Assembly (NCBI GenBank): GCA_964020975.1
Contig: OZ026623.1
Coordinates: forward strand, 87,063,041-87,127,040
Length of the DNA stretch: 64,000 nucleotides
From: Hermodice carunculata
Lineage: Eukaryota > Annelida > Polychaeta > Eunicida > Amphinomidae
Direction: 5' to 3'
Below are positions 22,476 through 32,762 of this stretch, one piece after another. Under the pieces are notes generated by a model that was not told where the DNA came from, did not search any database, and was given only the letters and a program-made list of their open reading frames with translations. Both the position numbers and the translations under genes were made by a program. The number at the start of each line of letters is the position of its first letter. The first letter of the stretch is position 1.

Positions 22476-23352
22476 AAAATTAAACCCACTCTTCTTAATT
22501 GGAGGGGAGTGTGGTTAATAGAGGTGACTATACACATGTACTTAATAGATGCGTTTTGAATAGAAAATGGGTGGAAGGGTATTGAAGGCCTGCTTCATAG
22601 TGGTGCTGGAGTGGATCCTGGATTTTTAAAGGGATTCGGATGTGTTTTGACTGGACTTGCGGGGTTGCACAGCAACCAAGCTGGGGGGTGGGGGGGTGTA
22701 TGGGGGTGCTGGCCCCCCTCCAATGGGAAGAACTTTTGCCAGCCAGTCTAAAGTGAATCCTTGGGTTGTTTCCATGCTAACTTGATGCCAAACAAACAGT
22801 GTTTATTATAGTAACTTCAGCAGGGTGAATAAAATCATGGTTTGGTTCAGAGATACAGATCTTGTTGCCTGCGTGGACAGACCAACTCACTGTGCTAAGT
22901 ACTAATAACACAGATATCTGTCGCCTCGACCATTGAGCGTGATTGAATTCATGTCGCCGTATTGTCAGAAAACAGAAAAAGTACCTTGCTGAGAAGGGTC
23001 TGTCTCTGCAGGCAATACATCTTGTATCCTGGAGCTGATGCAGGCTTGGGGTATGTGTTTGTTGCGTGTGGTACATTCTGTAGTGTTTGTGAGTTTGTTG
23101 CATGGACATGTTGTGTGTGTTCCTTAAGTTTGATTTTGTCATGATCCAATTCCTCGAGTCATTCTGCTTAGACAGAAGAGCAGCAACATTCATTTATCTT
23201 CTGACACGCCTCACGTTAGTTGGCCTAATTAGTTTACTAGTTCTCCTCAGTTCAATGTAGTTTTCTGGCTTAAACTTTTGAGGAAATTTCTATCTACTAA
23301 TACATTTTTCATGTGCGCATAGTACATTTTCCATTCAAAACGAGGAACAAGA
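22476..23352. other. upstream of the CAP exon; no recognised gene
   Basis: A G-rich tract lies at about 22682-22698. The minus-strand frame at 22777-23193 (138 codons) and its overlapping frames on both strands do not resemble known proteins. Confidence 0.4.
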
Positions 23353-23388
23353 TATTTTAATATATTTTTGTCGTGTAAACTTCAGATT
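23353..23388 (+). promoter_or_regulatory. candidate TATA/initiator pair, or alternatively a 3' splice site, before the CAP exon
   Basis: TATTTTAATATATTT at 23353-23367 lies about 28 bp before TCAGATT at 23382-23388, an initiator-like sequence, so transcription could begin here. The same bases can be read as a splice acceptor (TTTTTG, then ACTTCAG with the exon starting at 23385), which would join this exon to an upstream one such as 1-154. Sequence alone does not decide between the two. Confidence 0.35.
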
Positions 23389-23487
23389 TTGCGAACGGAG
23401 ACCCACAGGGCAGAGCGGAAGACTGAACCTCAGCTACTAGCAACTTGTGTGGACTAGTAGACTCTTATTGGAGACAGCACTTGCTCT

Positions 23488-23508
23488 ATGGTCCTTCTTA
23501 AGGTGTAG
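23488..23508 (+). other. possible short upstream open reading frame
   Basis: ATG at 23488, followed by G at +4, encodes MVLLKV and stops at TAG 23506-23508, just before the long-form ATG at 23519. If transcription starts near 23385, this would be the first AUG met and could modulate use of the 23519 and 23708 starts. Function is inferred from position only. Confidence 0.25.
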
Positions 23509-23518
23509 GAATCAAATT

Positions 23519-23801
23519 ATGTTATGTTGCATTAAAAGCTCAGAGTCCAAAGGGAAGAAACAAGGTAAAGAGAAACTAACCGAAGGAGCACGCGGAAAGG
23601 CTGTGCAGGGAGACACCAACCCAAGCTTTGAGAGTGACAGGCGGGCAAACGGCAACGGAGTGGTAAATCCTGATACTATTGTACTTGAAGACGGTCTAGA
23701 TCCCAGGATGGCTGCCGAACTTTCAGCGCTGGTTACGAGGCTGGAGGCTGTGACATCACGACTCGAGTCAGTGGCAGGTGGTGGCGGCGGAGCCAGTGAT
23801 G
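23519..23801 (+). CDS. CAP1: adenylyl cyclase-associated protein (CAP/Srv2), N-terminal coding exon
   Basis: CAP binds actin and cofilin-actin, recycles actin monomers and, in yeast, docks on adenylyl cyclase; it acts in the cortical cytoplasm. The conserved start is MAAELSALVTRLEAV at 23708, in strong context (A at -3, G at +4). Residues L5, L8, L12, V15, L19 and V22 make a regular a/d heptad, the oligomerising coiled coil known at CAP N termini. A Gly-rich linker (GGGGGASD) follows, then the donor G|GTAAGT at 23801/23802, phase 1. The frame is also open upstream to an ATG at 23519, after a TAG at 23438. This would add 63 residues (MLCCIKSSESKGKKQ, then acidic and Asn/Asp-rich sequence). I annotate from 23519, but 23708 may be the main start. 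CAP identity rests on the match of the joined exons; the extension is inferred. Confidence 0.85.
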
Positions 23802-23841
23802 GTAAGTGAAGCTTTTACTACAAGTTACTTATTGTCATCTA

Positions 23842-24135
23842 CAGTGGCGCCATCTTGAGAGACCCTCCACCCCCAAGGCAAGTTCCAAAGGTATCTCAAA
23901 AGAGGTAGTCTTTTGTAAGAGTTACAATGGTTGCATAACATTAGGGTGGTCACCAAAAGACCACTCACCAAAAGACCACTCCTATGAGAGACAACTCTTT
24001 CTCTTTAAAGACCATCTGTGTGTGTGCACAGTTGCCCGTGTCTTGAGAGAGAGAGACCTTTGGTGATACTTTGCTTTGTACTTACATCTTATTTGAATAC
24101 TTCTTTTGAAAGACCACTGTTCTAGAGAGACCACA
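23842..24135. mobile_element. pogo/Tigger-like MITE, subfamily B, ends uncertain
   Basis: It begins CAGTGGCGCCATCTTGAGAG after TA, 40 bp into CAP intron 1. The interior repeats AAAGACCACTC twice directly (about 23955-23985). The right end is somewhere near TTCTAGAGAGACCAC and lacks a clean CCACTG. It is probably diverged or truncated. Confidence 0.45.
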
Positions 24136-24164
24136 ATGTGGTGAAACGGTAGGAGTGGTCCTCC

Positions 24165-24400
24165 AACCCCTTCACTGACAACTGAGACTGAAGTTGCGCT
24201 GCTTCAAACAAACTGCTCCGAACTATGATAAGGGTGTTGGATTCACGTTCCTTGTAAAAAGACCTTTCATTCAAGTACCAGCATGCCTGTAGTTACATAG
24301 AATATGACAGTTCATGTCATCAGCTTTCCTTGGCAATGCACCCAAAGTGCACCAGGAAAAGACAGATTTCAATGCACTGTTCATTTTTGGGATAACATAA
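24165..24400 (+). mobile_element. hairpin-cored piggyBac-like MITE (core type I), diverged
   Basis: The body is well kept (TTCCTTGTAAAAAGACC, TTCATTCAAGTACCAGCATG at about 24268-24287). The hairpin (ATCAGCTTTCCTTGG against CCAGGAAAAG) is shortened. Terminal TTAA motifs are lost. Confidence 0.5.
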
Positions 24401-24465
24401 TTTGCTAATAAGGGGTGCTCTGTGAAGGAGGAAAAGAAGGGTTTTATTCTTATGCTCTCAGGAAA

Positions 24466-24626
24466 CCCCATCTTGTAAGATCACTCCAATGGGAAACTTC
24501 ATGTTATCAGAGACCACCTTTTGGGATACTTGATTATTTTAATATTATTTTATACACTCTAAGAAAGACCACCTGTTTTGTGAGACCACAATCTTCAGGT
24601 ATGGTCTCTTGAGAAAGGGAGCACTA
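24466..24626. mobile_element. pogo/Tigger-like MITE, subfamily B, diverged
   Basis: The words AACCCCATCTTGTAAGATCA, AGAGACCACC, AAAGACCACCTGTTTTGTGA and ATGGTCTCTTGAGAAAGGGA occur in the order of the B consensus. The terminal CAGTGG is degraded. Confidence 0.4.
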
Positions 24627-25362
24627 AATGTGTGCACGTACATGTACTCATTTTGTGTATTTTCCCATAACATATCCAATTTATCAGCATGCAATTTTCA
24701 TCCCTTAAAAATCACCAGAAAGTGTTCTGTGTTTTGTGCGGACTACATTTGATTTTGTCATCACACTCAGGAAGGCCAACGACGTCATCCCCCGAAGTGC
24801 TACATCTGTATAGAATTTTTGGACTGTCGTGAGTTCCAGGATTTTCAGTTTGAATCTGTCATGTAGGACAGGGTTTCCATCAGTCCTTGACAAAAACTTT
24901 AAAGTGTAGACTTTCACGTGAAACCAACCAATATACCTTGACGATTACTGCGCATGGTTGTTTCAAACCTACCTTGAGTGTCGTCTTCTCATTTTTGCCT
25001 CCAGGTGGCATGAAACACTACAAAAAATGGACACTGTAGTTACCTATTATGTTTCCAAGCAGTGACAACACTGACCAGTTCTATCTAATCCCACCAGATG
25101 TCAAAGAATTGTGATCATCCTTTGCCGTCTGTCCCATACATTATATCTGGGGGTAGTGCGACAGCCTGGTCTTGATCACTGGTTGATGTAATTTCTGCAA
25201 ACTGGACAACCATCTGTTGTGTGGAGTAGGTAAAGGAGTGTTATCTCTACTTCCTGGCCACCAACTATACTTGGGAAGGTCAACACTTGAAGGTCAGACA
25301 GTGTTGAGGTAATACAACAGACACATGGTCGAAGAAAGTTACCATGATGGTTCTGTTCATTC

Positions 25363-25377
25363 CCACCAGATGGCAGT
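25363..25377 (+). promoter_or_regulatory. CTCF-like motif
   Basis: CCACCAGATGGCAGT matches the generic CTCF core CCASYAGRKGGCRSY at every position. Two weaker relatives (CTCCAGGTGGCAT near 25012 and CCACCAGATGTCA near 25097) lie in the same 370 bp. Binding is inferred from the motif only. Confidence 0.3.
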
Positions 25378-25689
25378 GACTGGACTTGTAAATTGCTTCT
25401 GCACCGGAGGCGATTTTTGGCAACGTCAATCAGAAGCCAGTTCCCGCATTGGGCAATGGAAAACCAGCTTTCCCCTCATGTTGCCAGAAGGCATCCCGTA
25501 GATATCTATTTATTTAGCAACAAGAGCGCCCCCTATCCAGAGTTCTCTGATGAGGGAGGGTAGTAAAATACTGCTTTACTCTCATAATTATCTGTGCTTT
25601 GAGGTTTACCATGAAATATTCAGTTTTAACATATGAAAGGCAGCCCAAACACATGCAGCTAAAGAGTTAAACTCCTTCCTAAAACTTAA

Positions 25690-26720
25690 TTTTAGCTCAG
25701 CTAACTTGTCAGTCAGCTGAGCTTATGTGGTAGTTAGGCATCCGTCATCTGTCATCCGTCGGCATCTATAATTCACATTTTTGACTTCTTCTTTTAAATT
25801 ATTGGGCAGACTCACCTGAAACTTAGTGGGAATGTACCTTGGGTAGATCTCTTTTTTTTTTTTTTTTTTTTTTTTTTGGGGGGGGGGGGGGGGGGCAAAC
25901 CCTTCAAAAATCCTGGTTAGATTATTCTCAAATTTGATACAAAGATGCATTATATATAAGACAAAGATTAGTTGACCAGATTTTCAGGTCACCATGAAGT
26001 ATTGTGTGGTTACTGTGACCTAATTACTGTCAATAGGACTCTGCGACCACAGTATCTTTAAAGCGCTTCAAGGATGCATTCTCAAATTTGGATCAGAGAT
26101 GGTGTACTATACAACACATAGATTGACTGACTAGATTCTCAGGTCACTTTGTCCTATTGCATGATAAATGTGACCCATAAATACAGTCAATTTGACTTTG
26201 TTACATCAAAATCTTTGAAGTGCTGGCATGGACTGTTCCCAAATTTTATACACAGGTTATATACTATGGACGAAGATAAGCTGATAAGATTTTCAGGTCT
26301 GTGTGACCTATTTACAGTCAATTTGACTTTGCAACCACAGTAACTTAAAAGTGATAGGATGCAATCTTCTCAAATTTGGTACAGATATGCATTATAAGAC
26401 AAGGATTGACTCACTAGATTTGGTGACTTATGTACAACCAATTGGCTTTATTTACCCAATATCTTCTAAGTATCTGGATTTATTCTATAATTTGGTACAG
26501 AGATGCATTCTAAGAAGAAAAATGCTGATTAGATTTGCGGCTCATTGACTAAATTTTGGTAATTCAAAATTACTTTACAATCGATTTGACTTTGTTACTG
26601 CAATATTTTCAAGCTGCCTGGAAGCATTTTGTTTGAATTTTATCTGTCAGTATTACTAGGAATAGATGACATCATTAGAATTTCAATTCAGTGCAACATA
26701 TTCATGAGTCACTTTGCAGC
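25690..26720. repeat. modular repeat with palindromic start and 5 diverged tandem units
   Basis: It opens with inverted words AGCTCAGCT and AGCTGAGCT (about 25694-25722). A CCGTCATCTGTCATCCGTC stretch follows, then GTGGGAATGTACCTTGGGT, which is shared with 47705-47730. From 25939 there are about five diverged units of 115-155 bp, each containing CAGAGATGCATT-like, AGATTTTCAGGTCA-like and CAATTTGACTTTG-like words. A T26G18 tract (25852-25895) interrupts the first part. No coding potential is evident. Confidence 0.5.
25852..25895. repeat. poly-T / poly-G junction tract
   Basis: A run of about 26 T is followed directly by 18 G. This may be a true tract or partly a sequencing or assembly artefact. 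Confidence 0.7.
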
Positions 26721-27455
26721 AAAGATGAATTTGTCATATTTGGTCGGTATTGTAGGCAATGAATTTATTGGTAAAGTGGGCAGGGGAGGCATCCCAGTTA
26801 TTGCTTGCAGTCATAGCTCTCTAGTTTGTTATTGAATAAGTGTGGGCACTCAGTTTGATCTCTAATGTGTGGCAATCACAGCAGTAGGCCTACTACTGTC
26901 AAGAATTAATTTTATCGTGTTAAATTTTCATTTATTTCCCTGATTGAAACAATGAATAAAAAACAACAGCATATAAATGTATTCAGTTATAGTCTGGGAT
27001 TTTCTTTGCAGTTTTTTTTTTTTTTTTTTTTTTTAAGGCAGGAAGGGGTGAATGCAAAGTTTCAGTTATGTTTTTTGAAATGTAAAAAAAAACCCACCCG
27101 TGAAATTTAATACACACAAATATAAGTGCACTTACGGTTAAATCTTACCATGAAGACCAACACAAGCAAGTCTAAATAGAGCAGTGGTCTTGGTGTAGAA
27201 AGTACCATATGAAATGAAATCAAAGTTGGAATTGTGGAAAGGTGGGTATCAGAAGCGGTCTTATCACAGAGAGGTCTTAATAGGGAGTTTCCACCATGCA
27301 TTTATACTTGTATAGGTCCACTGGATGACCTCTAGGTAAGGCCTGGCCAATGGAAATCTCTGCCTGTAATTGTGATCCACACCTGGTACTGCATCCTCAA
27401 TTGGCAGACCTCAGGGTCAACCAGCTGTCATGTCCTTCCCCCCCCCCCCCCTGTA

Positions 27456-27530
27456 CAGTTGAACCTGTTTATTTAGACCACAACCCTCAAGGCACTGTCC
27501 CTCACTTAACATATTTGTATCAATTAAAAA
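27456..27530 (+). mobile_element. pogo-like MITE end fragment
   Basis: TA, then CAGTTGAACCTGTTTATTTA and ACCCTCAAGGCACTGTCCC, resembles the left end of a pogo-like MITE. Its partner end is not found. A further diverged fragment with GTGGTCTTGG and GAGAGGTCTTAATAGGGA lies at 27176-27298. Confidence 0.3.
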
Positions 27531-27787
27531 ATGAAATTTTTGTTGAAATCTACCCAGCATGGAGAGAAACGTGCTTTTTAAGGCCATGTTTACATTACAG
27601 GCTAAATGGTCTTGAGGACTGGGTGTAACTGTTATATCTGTAGTTGTAGTGGGCTGCTTTCGCTAGTTGTAGTTACCACATGGCACAGATAAATTCTTCC
27701 TGTCTGGGCTTTTACACGGCCACACTGGATTCATTAAACTGAACAGATAAGCACTGACCTGATCAACCCGGGTGAAACATTTCTGGA

Positions 27788-27905
27788 TATATAGGGCCGA
27801 CCTGACTAGTAAACTGCACTGATTGAGATTGGTCGCGATGCACAGATAGTTATAGTCGTGACTTGAGCTTCGGGGAAAAAGAGTTGACCATCAGGAAATA
27901 TCACC
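27788..27905 (+). promoter_or_regulatory. CAP1: candidate alternative CAP promoter and 5'UTR inside intron 1
   Basis: TATATAG at 27788-27794 lies about 30 bp before a possible start near 27820. The following 85 bp lack other ATGs in good context apart from GATGCAC at 27837, and lead to CACCATGCC at 27903. The segment is more CpG-containing than its surroundings (GGTCGCGATG, AGTCGTGA, TTCGGGG). Function is inferred from the arrangement of TATA box, leader, Kozak-matching ATG and splice donor. Confidence 0.4.
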
Positions 27906-27927
27906 ATGCCACGGAAATGGCCACCAG
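27906..27927 (+). CDS. CAP1: candidate alternative first coding exon of CAP (MPRKWPP)
   Basis: ATG at 27906 in ideal context (CACCATGC) is preceded by an in-frame TGA at 27885. It opens MPRKWPP plus one base and ends at a consensus donor, CAG|GTAAAA, at 27927/27928. The phase (1) is the one needed by the exon at 45388, so splicing would give MPRKWPPETLAAF followed by the normal CAP helical domain. Such a product would lack the heptad coiled coil and any MLCC extension, and so might not oligomerise through its N terminus. The match of promoter, Kozak, donor and phase argues for it. The exon's shortness (22 coding bases) means chance cannot be excluded. Confidence 0.4.
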
Positions 27928-28633
27928 GTAAAATGTTTTGTTAGATTTCATTGCAGGTATGTTAAACACACGCACACTTCTGGGTCAGGTGAAGGAAGTT
28001 AAATAATAGGTTTCATGTATGTACAAATTAATCTTTGTTATACACGAAACGAGCAGTTCATTGACGGATAGTTGCGATAGAGGCCTCCAAGTGTTTCTTA
28101 ATGCTGTACAAATATTTGGTGTCCAGGACATTGACAAGTGAAACAGCTACCGCTTTATCTTGGTGGCCTGACTTGTTTTTATTGTCCTTGACTTCTAGTC
28201 AGTAAAATAGGTGAGGGTTTGGAATGATATAAAAACCAGGTTTGATGAAGAGTGTCTTGTACACCTGGCTTGTTGCCACTCATTCTATTTTTCCCGGAAT
28301 CCTGGATTTCTATCTTTTGTCTTTTTTTTTTTGGTAAACCATCAAATCTTGTCTGATGTTGGTTTTTTTTTTTTTTTTAACCTCGGAAGCTATACCTGGA
28401 AACTAAAAATTCTGCTTGTGTACAGCCCTATGTGCATCTGGTTTGGAATAGTCAAAATGTCTAAAATTGTGCTAATTATATGCAAATTTATTAAATTTTA
28501 AATCTCTCATATGTTCACAAGAATAAGTTCAAACACAGTTACAACACCTGCAATTGTGCATCAAATGAATGCACGACTGGAGTCACAGTCTTTGAAAATT
28601 TATAATTAGGGACATTTGGAAATTTGAATGTTG

Positions 28634-28750
28634 ACAGGTGGTGTCTTGTATGAGGTATAGACACTATAAAAAGTATCGCACAAAGCATCTTGGAAATGTC
28701 ATCTTTAAAGGCACACAGTCTCTTGTTAGAGTGGTCTCTTAAGACAGGAG
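28634..28750. mobile_element. pogo/Tigger-like MITE fragment, subfamily B
   Basis: GACAGGTGGTGTCTTGTATG begins the fragment, and GGCACACAGTCTCTTGTTAG with GTGGTCTCTTAAGACAGGAG closes it. The left terminus is missing. Confidence 0.45.
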
Positions 28751-29517
28751 TAGTGGATCAAAACTCGTTGTGATGGGAATCAAGTTATGTTGACACCAAA
28801 AGGCACTCCTTACCATTTCAATTTCGGAGTTTTATACTCGGCTGATCATTTAAATGCAAAGTGAGGTCGCAATTTAATGGACACTGCAACATATTTTTGC
28901 AACGGTATTATTTAGGTCACTGACATTTGTGCACTTGTGGTTTTTATCGTCTAGAGACTAACACAGGAAAAAATTTGAGATATTTGTCATATTTTGAGAA
29001 CAAAGGCATGGAGCAATCAGGTGTCAGGCTCGATAGTCGTTGCTGCCAGCACATGTGCCTGTACATTAATTATCTTTCGGTTAGTTAATTGAGCTAAGTG
29101 GACAGTGGTACATATACATGATCACTTGGAGTCGTCACCTTTAGGGTGGGATTTTGGCTGACCACAGCCGGCCAAGCCAATGTGTAGTCCCACCTTTATT
29201 GAACAGGTGGCTTTCTGCCCGGGTTGTTCCAAATTAATGTGGAAAAGAAATCCTGCAAATTTGCACCGTCAGGGAACAAATTGTATTACAGTCCATCATT
29301 TGAATGTAGAAAAATAACTTTGCAAGTTTTAATAGGGTGCAATGTTTGCAGTTTATGTTCAGGAATGATATTGTACCATTGTCGATTTATACTTTGACCT
29401 GAATGAGGAAGTAACTGAAGGAGGAATCAAATGCAGCAGTTTCATTTGTACCTTTTAGTCCAGAATATGAGGGATGTAGCAAGCAGAATGTGGTTTAAAC
29501 AAAAGTACAAGGCAAGG

Positions 29518-31165
29518 ATTTTTAGCTCTGCTGACCTATGGTGGCAAAGCTTATGTGACCGCTCATGTCTGTCCGTCTGTCCATCCATTAACTTTTGCTC
29601 ATTAGCGCGAAACCATCCACAGTTTTCAAAGCTTATGCGACCGCTCATGTCTGTCCGTCTGTCCATCCATAAACTTTTGCTCATTAGCGCGATACCATCC
29701 ACAGTTTTCAAGGTAGCCCAATATAACTTTCAGTGTTTATATAGTGTATGGAAATCTAGGTCCCTGTGTATGTTCGTGGCGCCACCTACAATATCATACA
29801 ATATAGGGGTTAAAATGTGAAAATATATGAACACTCTAGCATCTTTAATTTTTGGTGGATCTTCACGAAATTTGATGTGATTTTGACATAGGTCTAAGTT
29901 GCTAATGATACTAGTGGTGCCACCTGTAAATAATTTAACGGAAATTATGAGCCAAAATATGTTTTAAGATATGAAATTCCATATCTTAAAAAGTAATTGG
30001 ATTAGACTTACCACATGTAGAGGACATAAAGACCATGTCCAATGCTAGAATGTTGTGCAATATCAGTAACGTCGACCTATTTTTGTGAGGTCAACATGCC
30101 TGTAAAGTGGAGAGAGGCAATTTTGTAATGGCAGGGTGTAGCTTGGACATCAATGACAAAGAGAATTGAGCCTCCAGATCAAAATTGCTCTTGATTACAT
30201 GATACATAAAACTGTACTTGATGAGTTCCTTTTTGGTCACAGTGACCCAGTAATTAGGCAGTTTGGCACTTGTCCAAATTTATTGTTTTTCTTCAGTAAC
30301 TCATAAAGTTATTACCTGGTCTAAACAAACAGACCATCTGTGGAAAGCTGGATGTGGGGTGCACATTTTGAACACTAACAATTTTTCAATCCGAGCTGAA
30401 GGTCAAGGTCAAATGGCCAGTTTGGATATCGGGTTCATATCATGAATGCTTTGCACCCCACAATTTTTCAGTTAGGCTCCTATACCGGGTAGAACTTATA
30501 AAGTTTATCAAAACCTTTATTAACGTGAATGTTGGTAGTGCCACCTATAGTATTATGTAATACACAGGTCAAATGTGAAAATTTTGTGACCAGTCTTGCA
30601 TCCTTAATTTATGATGGATCTTCATGAAATTAGCGGGATTGTAGAAGACTTCAAAATCCCAGTTGGTTATGATACTGGTGGTGCCACCTATAATTTGACA
30701 GAAATTATGATTTAAAATGTCTTGAAAGATACAAAACTCCATATGTCGAAAAATAATCAAATTAGATAAGTCTAATTTATAGAATACATACATGTTGATC
30801 ATGTCCAATGCTAATATATTATGTAACATCAGTGACCTTGAACTATTTTTATAAGGTCACCAGACCCGTTCAGTTGGAAGAGGTGCATTATTAGTCACCA
30901 TGACCCAATGATTGTGTGACCTTGACCTATTTTTAAGGTCACTCAGCACTTAAGAAAAGGACATTTACGTGTAATTCAATATCTCGATAAGGAATAAAGC
31001 GAATGATGCCAATGCATTACAAATGTGTATGATTTGCAAGTTTGATATTGCATAATATGGCTAACCTTGATTAATTTTTCAAGTTCATGGATTGAATACA
31101 TTTCAAAATATGATTTTTTGGTGATGGTGGTCAGGAGAGCATTAGGCCCATGGGCCTTTTGTATT
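29518..31165. repeat. long modular repeat ending in GGCCCATGGGCC
   Basis: It starts TTTAGCTCTGCTGACC, continues through two 82 bp direct copies (29549-29630 and 29631-29712) containing GTCTGTCCGTCTGTCCATCC, and then has two diverged modules of about 750 bp. The shared words of these modules are GATCTTCA(T/C)GAAAT, GGTGCCACCT, CCATGTCCAATGCTA and GACCT(A/T)TTTT. It ends GAGCATTAGGCCCATGGGCC (31137-31156). A partial copy with the same right end lies at 38815-39255. This is a non-coding dispersed repeat of unknown class. Confidence 0.55.
29549..29712. repeat. two 82 bp direct tandem copies
   Basis: Both copies start GCTTATG(T/C)GACCGCTCAT and differ at only a few positions. The open frames across them on either strand (DGQTDR-like on the minus strand) are by-products of the TCTGTCCG runs. 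Confidence 0.8.
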
Positions 31166-31603
31166 TATTTTTGCAATTTTTGTTTGTTAGGGTAGTTTTC
31201 CTTGCTTGCAAAATGGCCTATAGATGTAAAAAAAATCGAAGACATGGAGGGTGCTAGGAATTTCATAGCTGTAGAACAGACAAAAACAGCACTAAACTCT
31301 TGTCCCAACTACTGTGTGTTTTGTCTGGGCCAAAACTAGAGCAAAATTCTTTCTCTTTTTTTTTTTTTTTTTTTTCTGAAAAGAAAAAAATCAAAACAAT
31401 CCAAACTGGGGTATTATGATTCAATTTTTTTAAACATTATTTGTCAATCTGGCTTTGGTGTTACTAGCCAAATAACGTTTTTATATCCACTGGCTATTTG
31501 GTCAATGGAAGGCAGTAAACTACAAAGATTCAGAGATGATAAATACAATAAAAGTACTGTGGAAGCTCTCTGTGAGGACTCCCAAGGGGCTGAGAAAAGG
31601 TTT

Positions 31604-31836
31604 TTAACCCTTTCCTGGTCAGAGTTTGACAGAGTGACAGAGTGAATAGCTTTCCTTGGCACGGGCAATGCGCCCAGCCTGTGCCAAAGTAAGCTGCTGG
31701 CCAAGGGCTGCCATCATCCATGGTCATACATGTCAGCAAAAATGTTTTCTAGTGAGGCCAAATTTAATATAAAACACTAAGGCAGATGACAATTTACATC
31801 TGGGTGCTTTTGGGTGATTGGAGGTGGAAAGGGTCA
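31604..31836. mobile_element. piggyBac-like MITE (core type I)
   Basis: It starts TTAACCCTTTCCTGGTC and ends GAGGTGGAAAGGGTCA. The hairpin arms are TAGCTTTCCTTGGCACGGGC and GCCTGTGCCAAAGTAAGC. The right half (GACAATTTACATCTGGGTGC) matches the 12848-13048 copy. Confidence 0.6.
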
Positions 31837-32208
31837 GAGGGGAGTGGTCTTAATAGGTTACATAATTTAATTGAATTGAAACAAAAAAAAGGGACTGTTA
31901 GTTCGTGATTTTTATCACATAGATTTGCCCTTGTCTGTCCATTCCTACCTCTGCCCAACATTAAAATTGTCACATTTGTGTCGTGCATATCTCCAAAAAC
32001 ATTTCAAGTACAACCATGAAACTTTGTCTTAAACATCTATCAGTATATGAAGGCGTGCACCTGGGGTTTTGTTTGTCTCTTGGGTAAATTATACAGTTTT
32101 AATTAATCATTAATTAACTTAGGGAAAATCTTGATTCCGCCTTAGACTTGTCACATTACAACACATTACTGACCAACCTGGACAATTATATTCAGTCTGT
32201 ACAGTGCC

Positions 32209-32480
32209 CTACTCGCACCAGTGGATCCACACTAGTCTTGACCTACTCACACCAGTGTATCCACACTAGTTTTGACCTACTCGCACCAGTGTATCCACAC
32301 TAGTCTTGACCTATTCACACCAGTGGATCCACACTAATCTTGACCTACTCACACCAGTGGATCCACACTAGTCTTGACCTACTCACACCAGTGGATCCAC
32401 ACGAGTCTTGACCTACTCACACCAGTGTATCCACACTAGTCTTGAGCTACTCGCACCAGTGTATCCACACTAGTCTTGAC
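32209..32480 (+). repeat. 34 bp minisatellite, 8 copies
   Basis: The unit contains CTACTC(A/G)CACCAGTG and ATCCACACTAGTCTTGAC. Eight copies fill exactly 272 bp, with few differences among them (mostly CGC/CAC and GGATCC/GTATCC). Confidence 0.9.
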
Positions 32481-32697
32481 CTAGTTTTCATCATGAAAGG
32501 CATTCATCTGTCCAGAATATGCTGCCTATCAACGTACTTCTCTGACCACAGTATGGTATGTGTAGAGCTTTTGAACAGTTACCTAACATCTCCAACTGAG
32601 GCAATTTGTCCTCTGTCACGAGTGTATTGCTGCCTAGTCTAGACAGTATATTAAACATACTTGTTCTTCAACTGATTGAATGTGAAGTTACAATGTA

Positions 32698-32762
32698 CAG
32701 ACTAGGTCAACAGCTTTCTATCCCAAATGCTGGCAGTGTGCTGAGGAATGCTGTTGCCTAGA
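32698..32762. mobile_element. hairpin remnant of piggyBac-like MITE (core type I)
   Basis: CTAGGTCAACAGCTTTC and GAGGAATGCTGTTGCCTAG are the two diverged arms. The flanking body is not recognised. Confidence 0.4.

Noticed and set aside
22777-23193. 138-codon minus-strand frame just upstream of the CAP exon
   Set aside because: No domain, and overlapping frames of 60-66 codons exist on both strands. A divergent gene is not supported.
32209-32480. CRISPR-like array
   Set aside because: The units are directly head-to-tail with no unique spacers, so it is a minisatellite.
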